Virus record (IMG/VR): IMGVR_UViG_3300042691_022575
Location: 1-20,534 of that record
Strand: one strand, 5' to 3'
Length of the DNA stretch: 20,534 nt
Source of the DNA: a virus
In this document: positions 15,819 to 20,534 of the stretch, piece after piece
Layout: the number at the start of each line of letters is the position of its first letter
Position numbering within the stretch: the stretch's first letter is position 1
Translations under genes and position numbers: made by a program
Notes under the pieces: generated by a model
Seen by the model: the letters and a program-made list of their open reading frames with translations, nothing else
Told to the model about the DNA's origin: nothing
Database searches by the model: none

Positions 15819-16095
15819 AAAGTGTGATAAACATTTTAAGCCTAGAGTAACTTATCAAATATACTGTAGTGATGAGTGTCGCACTATAGCAACAAAAGAA
15901 AAAATATCTGAAAGATATTTAATAACTCGTAGACAAAAAAGAAAAAATAAAATTAGGATGTGTTTAGGTGGATGCAATACTAAACTATCTATTTATAACG
16001 ATGATGGATTTTGTGCTAATTGTAATGTTAGCAAAAAAGCTGTAGACAAAATGTTAAAAGAAATTAAAGGATATTTTGATTATGAGCAAGACTAA
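15805..16095 (+). CDS. Double zinc-finger protein
   Basis: 96 residues from GTG 15805, with GGAGG (15794-15798) six bases upstream, inside the end of the exonuclease gene. First finger: 'CEKC' ... 'YCSDEC' (C-x2-C-x14-C-x3-C), similar to small treble-clef or HNH-associated fingers. Second finger: 'CLGGC' ... 'FCANC' (C-x3-C and C-x2-C). A very basic linker ('TRRQKRKNKIR') joins them, suited to contacting DNA or RNA. No HNH catalytic histidines are seen. Function unknown; the context among recombination enzymes suggests a nucleic-acid-binding accessory. Confidence 0.7.
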   Translation: MKQCEKCDKHFKPRVTYQIYCSDECRTIATKEKISERYLITRRQKRKNKIRMCLGGCNTKLSIYNDDGFCANCNVSKKAVDKMLKEIKGYFDYEQD

Positions 16096-16654
16096 CCAAC
16101 CTAGCCATATATGTGCAATTGATGCCAGCACAAATAGTCTTGCTTTTGCATTTTATACATATAAGCAATTAACTGGGTATGGAAAAATAAATTTTGAAGG
16201 TAACAATATTTATGAAAAAGCACAGGATGCTACTGCAAAAACTAAAGCACTGTTTAATCACTACAATATGATTAATGCTATTGTTATTGAGCATACAGTT
16301 TTTATGAATTCCCCTAAAACCGCAGCAGATCTTGCTATGGTACAGGGAGCAATTATAGGTGGTGCTGGATTGTCAGGTATCAAGGAAATAGGCAGGGTAT
16401 CGCCAATAACATGGCAGAACTATCTAGGTAATAAGAAACTATCTAAAGAAGAGCAGCTACAAATAAGGTCTGCTAATCCTGGAAAATCTTTATCTTGGTA
16501 TAAATCATATGAGCGTGATTTTAGAAAGAAAAGAACAATTAAACTTTTAGAAATATCATACGACAAAAAGATAGATGATTATGATGTTGCAGATGCAGCA
16601 GGAATAGGTCATTGGGCAATTAATAATTGGACAAAGGCAATATCATATGATTAA
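16082..16654 (+). CDS. RuvC-like Holliday junction resolvase
   Basis: 190 residues from ATG 16082; a TTG two codons upstream is less likely. RNase H-fold resolvase pattern: 'ICAIDASTNSLAFAF' with D14 as first catalytic aspartate, 'AIVIEHTVFM' with E70, and 'DYDVADAAGIGHWAI' with D168/D171 as the last acidic pair. Basic helix 'YERDFRKKRTIKLLEI' lies before the last motif. It should cut four-way junctions, resolving RecA products or branched replication DNA before packaging. Overlaps its upstream neighbour by 14 bases and its downstream neighbour by 8. Confidence 0.85.
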   Translation: MSKTNQPSHICAIDASTNSLAFAFYTYKQLTGYGKINFEGNNIYEKAQDATAKTKALFNHYNMINAIVIEHTVFMNSPKTAADLAMVQGAIIGGAGLSGIKEIGRVSPITWQNYLGNKKLSKEEQLQIRSANPGKSLSWYKSYERDFRKKRTIKLLEISYDKKIDDYDVADAAGIGHWAINNWTKAISYD

Positions 16655-17579
16655 TATATCTAATATTACATTAAATGATATAGGCGGTTTTACTAAAACT
16701 GTTTATACAGAAAATGATTTAAATATTTTGGGTTGGTATCCAACAAATCTTAATATTTTTGAATATAATAATGAGTATATTGCAGTATTTCGCTCAGTTA
16801 ATTATATTATAGATGACACTGGAGTTGGTAGAACAACAACTGGTAAAAATTTATATAATAAAATTTTTATTGGAAAATTTGATATAAACAAATTAGAATT
16901 GTTTGATATTAAAGAAATTGAAATAAAAGAGTTAGAGAATAGTGGATTGATGGGTATAGAGGACCCTAAAATTATATTTAGAAAAAATTCTCTTTATATT
17001 GTTTGCACATTAACAAAATATGAATCAAGTCATCTATGTAAAATGGCAATATGCAAATTAAACAATGATTTAGATCAAATAGAAAAAATAACTATTTTAG
17101 ACTCACCTAATTCTTTTAAGCCTGAAAAAAATTGGATGTTTCCTAACATTGAAAATAATAATTTTGATTTTGTTTATGAATTTAATACAATAGTAAAAAA
17201 TAACAAATTAGTTAGAGATTTTCATACAAGCTTTTTTACTTCAGAGCTAGATTATAAATTAAGAGGAAACGGAACACTGCTAAACACTGAGGATGGGTAT
17301 ATTTGCATTATGCATTCATCTTATGGAAAATTTTATAATCATTTTTTTTGTAAGTTAGATATAAATGGAAAATTTATAGGCATATCAGATCCATTTATTT
17401 TTGATAGTCCAGGAATAGAATTCGCAGCTGGAATATTTAAATATAATGATAACTATATAATTAGTTATGGGAAAAATGATAGAGAATGCAAGGTGGGCAT
17501 AATACCAATAAAAAATGTAGAAAATTTAATAAATAAAATTGAATACAATAACTTGAAAGATATTGCCCATGTCTGGTAA
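16647..17579 (+). CDS. Beta-propeller glycosidase/phosphorylase-like protein (GH130/GH43-type fold)
   Basis: 310 residues, ATG 16647, inside the end of the resolvase gene. Repeated blade-like patterns of strand-turn-strand are visible: 'PTNLNIFEYNNEYIAVFRS' (32-50), 'GIEDPKIIFRKNSLYIVC' (103-120), 'EKNWMFPNI' (160-168), 'GYICIMHSSYG' (217-227) and 'IEFAAGIFKYNDNYIISYG' (257-275). The 'EDP' and 'KNW-P' motifs and the final 'AAG...ISYGKND' match the general signature of GH130 mannoside phosphorylases and related five-bladed propellers, some of which act as mannosyltransferases. The substrate cannot be read. The gene is even more AT-rich than its surroundings, rich in Asn, Ile and Lys, and interrupts the DNA-metabolism cluster. 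This suggests an acquired accessory gene, perhaps for altering host or virion glycans. Confidence 0.55.
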   Translation: MINISNITLNDIGGFTKTVYTENDLNILGWYPTNLNIFEYNNEYIAVFRSVNYIIDDTGVGRTTTGKNLYNKIFIGKFDINKLELFDIKEIEIKELENSGLMGIEDPKIIFRKNSLYIVCTLTKYESSHLCKMAICKLNNDLDQIEKITILDSPNSFKPEKNWMFPNIENNNFDFVYEFNTIVKNNKLVRDFHTSFFTSELDYKLRGNGTLLNTEDGYICIMHSSYGKFYNHFFCKLDINGKFIGISDPFIFDSPGIEFAAGIFKYNDNYIISYGKNDRECKVGIIPIKNVENLINKIEYNNLKDIAHVW

Positions 17580-17724
17580 ACTATATTCTAATGAATTATG
17601 GCTCAAAAAAAGATTTCATATAGATAAGAAATCTCCAGACGAAATAGCAAAGGAATGTGGGGTAAGTGTGGAAACAATATATGTATACCTTGCTAAATTT
17701 GGATTGAGGAAATCAAAGCGATGA
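17569..17724 (+). CDS. 51-residue helix-turn-helix protein
   Basis: ATG 17569 lies 11 bases before the end of the glycosidase-like gene, and the TGA stop overlaps the next ATG (ATGA). The product reads 'MSGKLYSNELWLKKRF', then 'SPDEIAKECGVSVETIYVYL' and a basic tail. The segment from 'SPDEIAKECG' to 'VETIYVYLAKFG' is a textbook homeodomain-like HTH with 'ECGVS' at the turn. A 51-codon frame could be chance, but coupling at both ends and a coherent HTH argue that it is real. The basic, short form suggests a small DNA-binding regulator or a terminase/endonuclease accessory. Confidence 0.7.
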   Translation: MSGKLYSNELWLKKRFHIDKKSPDEIAKECGVSVETIYVYLAKFGLRKSKR

Positions 17725-17996
17725 ATGACAAAGAAAAATTTATTATTAAGGTTGATCAGGTTAATCATCCTTACCATTACACCACTGATCCAAGTGGTGT
17801 AGAAGCAATTGAAATTACTAGACACAGAAACTTTAATATTGGTAATGCAATAAAGTATCTCTGGAGGGCTGGTATTAAAGATGAATCTAAGCATATTGAA
17901 GATTTAAAGAAGGCTATCTTTTATATTCAAGATGAAATCAATAGACTAGAGGGAAAATATGACAAGCGCAGAATTAGATCTCGTAAAACATCTTGA
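17721..17996 (+). CDS. DUF3310 family protein
   Basis: 91 residues, ATG 17721 with GAGGA about ten bases upstream and an ATGA overlap with the small HTH gene. The family signature is clear: 'VNHPYHYTTDPSGVEAIEI' (14-32), 'NFNIGNAIKYLWRAGIKDES' (37-56), and 'EDLKKAIFYIQDEINRL' (60-76). DUF3310 proteins are widespread in tailed phages; they are sometimes annotated as nucleotide kinase-like, without firm biochemistry. The C-terminus is very basic ('KYDKRRIRSRKTS'). The gene overlaps the small terminase candidate by 38 bases. Confidence 0.85.
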   Translation: MNDKEKFIIKVDQVNHPYHYTTDPSGVEAIEITRHRNFNIGNAIKYLWRAGIKDESKHIEDLKKAIFYIQDEINRLEGKYDKRRIRSRKTS

Positions 17997-18498
17997 TGAA
18001 GTAAATAAAGTTGTTGAGGAATATCTTAAGGGAAATGATCCCACAAAAATATCTAAAACATTAGATTTGCCACGAACTCGTGTTGTTGCACATTTAAATG
18101 AATGGAAGGCTATGGCATCTGCAAATGATGCTATTCGTGCTCGTGCTAAAGATGCATTAGTTGCTGCAGATACACATTATACAAAACTAATTCAGCAGGC
18201 ATATGAAGTTATAGATGATGCTACAACTACTGCAAATTTAGCTGCAAAAACACAGGCAATTAAATTAGTAATGGATATTGAATCTAAAAGAATTGATATG
18301 CTACAAAAGGCTGGATTGCTTGAAAATAAAGAACTTGCAGAAGAAATGGTTGAAATCGAACGTAGACAGGAAGTTCTTGTTGGTATTCTTAGAGATATAG
18401 CATCAGAACATCCAGAGGTTCGTGATTTAATTATGCAAAGACTTTCTTCTATTGCTAAAGAAGGAGAAGTGATCACAGTTGTCAGCAATGTTCAATGA
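17959..18498 (+). CDS. terS: Small terminase subunit (putative)
   Basis: 179 residues, ATG 17959 behind GAGGGA. The N-terminal third has an HTH ('NDPTKISKTLDLPRTRVVAH'), which would recognise the packaging site. The rest is long amphipathic helix ('AKTQAIKLVMDIESKRIDML', 'EEMVEIERRQEVLVGILRDI') suited to ring assembly, ending in a short strand-like tail ('EGEVITVVSNVQ'). This is the usual build of phage TerS. The strongest evidence is the 20-base overlap with the large terminase gene. Confidence 0.72.
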   Translation: MTSAELDLVKHLDEVNKVVEEYLKGNDPTKISKTLDLPRTRVVAHLNEWKAMASANDAIRARAKDALVAADTHYTKLIQQAYEVIDDATTTANLAAKTQAIKLVMDIESKRIDMLQKAGLLENKELAEEMVEIERRQEVLVGILRDIASEHPEVRDLIMQRLSSIAKEGEVITVVSNVQ

Positions 18499-20260
18499 TT
18501 TTCTTGAAGCACTTCAAGATAATCCATTTGAAGAAACTCCAGTAGATGTAAAAACATTTGTTGAGTCTCCAGATTATTTGGGACAACCATCACTGTCTTC
18601 AATTCAATATGACATTGTAGAAGCAATGAGTCAGATTTATAAAAAAGAAGACTTACAAATTTTGCTAGGAACAGAACAAGGAGATAGACATTATTCTAAA
18701 TATACAAAAAATGAAATTATTCTTCAACTCGGAAAAGGTTCTGGGAAAGATTTTGTTTCTACTGTTGCTTGTGCTTACGTTGTGTATAAGTTATTATGCC
18801 TTAAGGACCCAGCAAGATATTACGGTAAGCCCAGTGGCGATGCCATAGATATTATTAACGTTGCTATTAACGCAGAGCAAGCCAAGAACGTTTTCTTTAA
18901 AGGTTTTAAAACAAAGATTGAAAAGTCTCCATGGTTTGCTGGAAAATATGATCCTAAAGTAAATTCTATTGGTTTTGATAAATCTATTACAGTTTATTCT
19001 GGACACTCAGAAAGAGAATCCCATGAAGGTCTTAACTTATTTATGGCGGTACTTGATGAAATTTCTGGATTTGCTACAGAAGTAGGAACAGGAAACGATC
19101 AAGGTAAAACTGCTGATAATATTTATAAAGCATTTCGTGGTACTGTAGATTCTCGTTTTCCAGATTTAGGTAAAGTAGTTCTTCTTTCATTTCCTCGTTA
19201 CAATGGAGACTTTATTTCAAAGCGGTATGAAGATGTAATTATGGAAAAAGATGTAATAGAGCGTAGATATAAATTTATTATTAATGAAGATCTACCAGAA
19301 GGACCAGATAATGAATTTGAAATAACTTGGGAAGAAGATCATATTAAATCTTATAAATATCCTAGAATGTTTGCTCTTAAAAGACCTACGTGGGAAGTAA
19401 ACCCTACTAGAAAAATTGATGATTTTAAGATTGCATTTCTTACTGATATAGGAGATGCCATGATGCGTTTTTTATGTACCCCAACATATTCATCAGACGC
19501 TTTCTTTAAACAAAAGGATAAATTAGAAAAATGTATGACTTTAAGAAATCCTATTGATAATCACAGAAGATTTGAATCAAATTTTAAGCCTGATCCAGAT
19601 AAAATTTATTATGTTCATGCTGACTTAGCTCAAGTACATGATAAATGTGCAGTAGCAATTGCACATGTTGAACGCTGGGTAAATATTCAGGTAATTAAAG
19701 ATTACGAACAGGTGGCTCCTATTGTTGTTGTAGATGCTGTTGCTTGGTGGGAACCAAGAGTAGAGGGACCAGTAGATTTATCTGAAGTTAAAAGATGGAT
19801 TATTAATCTTCGCAGAGAAGGTTTTAATATTGGTATGGTTACATTTGACCGTTGGCAATCTTTTGATATTCAACAAGAATTAAAAGCGGTAGGAATGAGA
19901 ACTGATACTGTTTCTGTTGCTAAAAAACATTATGAAGATTTAGCAATGATGATATATGAAGAAAGAATTGCAATGCCCAAAATACCTTTGCTTCTTGAAG
20001 AAATGAGTGAGCTTAAGATTATGAAAAATAATCGTGTAGATCACCCACGTAAGAAATCAAAGGACTTAGCAGATGCCGTTTGTGGGGCGGTATTTGGGGC
20101 AATCTCGCATACAAGTAGAGACTCTAATCTAGAAATTGAGGTTCATACTTGGTCATCTGCCTCCCGACTTGCAGATAAGCAAAGGGCTATGGTAGAATTA
20201 GATTCTGAGGAAATTCCTGACGATGTTCAAGAATACCTTGGTGAATATAAAATAATATAA
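18479..20260 (+). CDS. terL: Large terminase subunit (ATPase-nuclease)
   Basis: 593 residues from TTG 18479, the first start codon after an in-frame stop at 18470, with AAGGAG 13 bases upstream; ATG 18488 is a close alternative. ATPase: Walker A 'LGKGSGKDF' (84-92, Asp in place of the usual Ser/Thr after Lys), Walker B 'MAVLDEISG' (D193, E194), and a coupling-like 'VVLLSFPRYNGD'. RNase H-like nuclease: D382 in 'VHADLAQVHD', D457 in 'VTFDRWQS', and D532 in 'KDLADAVCGA'. It drives DNA into the prohead and cuts concatemers. Length is normal for TerL. A 24-base gap separates it from the last gene. Confidence 0.93.
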   Translation: MSAMFNDFLEALQDNPFEETPVDVKTFVESPDYLGQPSLSSIQYDIVEAMSQIYKKEDLQILLGTEQGDRHYSKYTKNEIILQLGKGSGKDFVSTVACAYVVYKLLCLKDPARYYGKPSGDAIDIINVAINAEQAKNVFFKGFKTKIEKSPWFAGKYDPKVNSIGFDKSITVYSGHSERESHEGLNLFMAVLDEISGFATEVGTGNDQGKTADNIYKAFRGTVDSRFPDLGKVVLLSFPRYNGDFISKRYEDVIMEKDVIERRYKFIINEDLPEGPDNEFEITWEEDHIKSYKYPRMFALKRPTWEVNPTRKIDDFKIAFLTDIGDAMMRFLCTPTYSSDAFFKQKDKLEKCMTLRNPIDNHRRFESNFKPDPDKIYYVHADLAQVHDKCAVAIAHVERWVNIQVIKDYEQVAPIVVVDAVAWWEPRVEGPVDLSEVKRWIINLRREGFNIGMVTFDRWQSFDIQQELKAVGMRTDTVSVAKKHYEDLAMMIYEERIAMPKIPLLLEEMSELKIMKNNRVDHPRKKSKDLADAVCGAVFGAISHTSRDSNLEIEVHTWSSASRLADKQRAMVELDSEEIPDDVQEYLGEYKII

Positions 20261-20274
20261 ACAATGAATAATAC

Positions 20275-20280
20275 AAGGAG
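20275..20280 (+). promoter_or_regulatory. Strong ribosome-binding site of the secreted-protein gene
   Basis: AAGGAG four bases before ATG 20285, in a 24-base AT-only-like gap after terminase. It resembles the site of the ssb gene (AAGGAG-A-rich-ATG). No convincing -35/-10 pair was found upstream, although several TATAAA strings occur. Confidence 0.6.
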
Positions 20281-20284
20281 AAAA

Positions 20285-20534
20285 ATGAATTCATTTAAGA
20301 AAATCGCTCTAGCCATGGTTGCAGCCATGACTACCGCAACAATCGTAGCAACACCTGCAAGTGCTGCTGTAATGACAGTCGCAGTAGATCTTAACGGAAC
20401 AGCAAACACAACTGCTTCCGCTATCGCTACTCCAGCTGCATTGCCAGTACCAGCAGACAACACTGTAGATGCAGCAGATGCACTTAAGTTTGTAGCAACA
20501 GTTGATACAGGAACATCTGTTTCTGTAGTAGCAA
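20285..20534 (+). CDS. Secreted Ala/Thr/Val-rich protein, 3'-truncated by window
   Basis: 83 residues are visible; the frame is open to the right edge. A classical Sec signal peptide is clear: 'MNSFKK' basic start, hydrophobic 'IALAMVAAMTTATIVA', and an AxA cleavage region 'TPASAA' around residues 24-28, in a style common in Actinobacteria. The mature part is rich in Ala, Thr, Val and Asp ('VDLNGTANTTASAIATPAAL', 'DNTVDAADALKFVATVDTG'), beta-prone and without Lys/Asn excess, so its base and codon use differ from the neighbouring AT-rich genes. It may be a phage-encoded surface or secreted protein, or a precursor processed like an S-layer or adhesin domain. Function not known. A signal peptide directly behind terminase is unusual, where portal is normally expected. 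Confidence 0.7.
   Translation, partial: MNSFKKIALAMVAAMTTATIVATPASAAVMTVAVDLNGTANTTASAIATPAALPVPADNTVDAADALKFVATVDTGTSVSVVA

Noticed and set aside
20261-20284. Terminator after the large terminase gene
   Set aside because: The gap is AT-rich with no GC stem-loop followed by a T run; no intrinsic terminator was found anywhere in the window.
20227-20463. 78-codon minus-strand frame rich in Ala and Val at the right edge
   Set aside because: It is the reverse reading of the signal-peptide gene and the end of terminase; the + strand frame has a strong ribosome-binding site and a proper signal peptide.

Overview
This window is a fragment of a tailed double-stranded DNA bacteriophage (or prophage) genome. 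All 27 supported genes lie on the + strand and are packed tightly: most neighbours overlap by 1-55 bases or are separated by a few bases, and no gap exceeds about 31 bases. The DNA is strongly AT-rich. The host is not named by the sequence. The secretory signal peptide style at the right end and my recollection of similar tail and small-protein families suggest a phage of Actinobacteria, perhaps aquatic low-GC ones. This is inference.

Layout. (1) About 1-5551: virion proteins. These are a large minor tail/hub protein cut by the left edge, a polyproline-hinged tail protein, a tail/fibre protein with an 'ITEVGLF' motif, a small FN3-like protein and an H-type-lectin-like fibre protein. (2) 5553-6773: a zinc-ribbon microprotein, a helix-turn-helix protein with an AT-hook, and two small unknowns. 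(3) 6766-12872: the replisome, with a DnaB-type helicase, a short DnaG-type primase, a zinc-binding gp32-like single-strand-binding protein and a full-length DnaE-type DNA polymerase. A good extended -10 promoter precedes the SSB gene. (4) 12862-16654: nucleotide and recombination genes, namely a MazG-like pyrophosphohydrolase, RecA/UvsX, a Zn protein, a small PD-(D/E)XK-like nuclease, a helical unknown, a Cas4-like Fe-S exonuclease, a double zinc-finger protein and a RuvC-like resolvase. (5) 16647-17996: a very AT-rich beta-propeller glycosidase-like gene, a 51-residue HTH protein and a DUF3310 protein. (6) 17959-20260: small and large terminase. (7) 20285 to the right edge: a secreted, Ala/Thr/Val-rich protein cut by the window end.

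How it works together. Helicase, primase, SSB and polymerase form a nearly self-contained fork. No sliding clamp or clamp loader is seen here. RecA plus three separate candidate branch or end nucleases imply recombination-dependent replication that feeds concatemers to the terminase. The order tail - replication - recombination - terminase suggests that the head genes lie beyond the right edge and the rest of the tail beyond the left edge. No integrase, repressor, lysis gene, tRNA, CRISPR array or convincing terminator was seen.

The most unusual items are the glycosidase-like gene, the signal-peptide gene directly behind terminase, the stacked set of three resolvase/exonuclease-type enzymes, an apparently intact PHP proofreading site in the polymerase, a RecA with an altered Walker A motif, and a sharply bounded patch of NCG-rich codons inside the polymerase gene.
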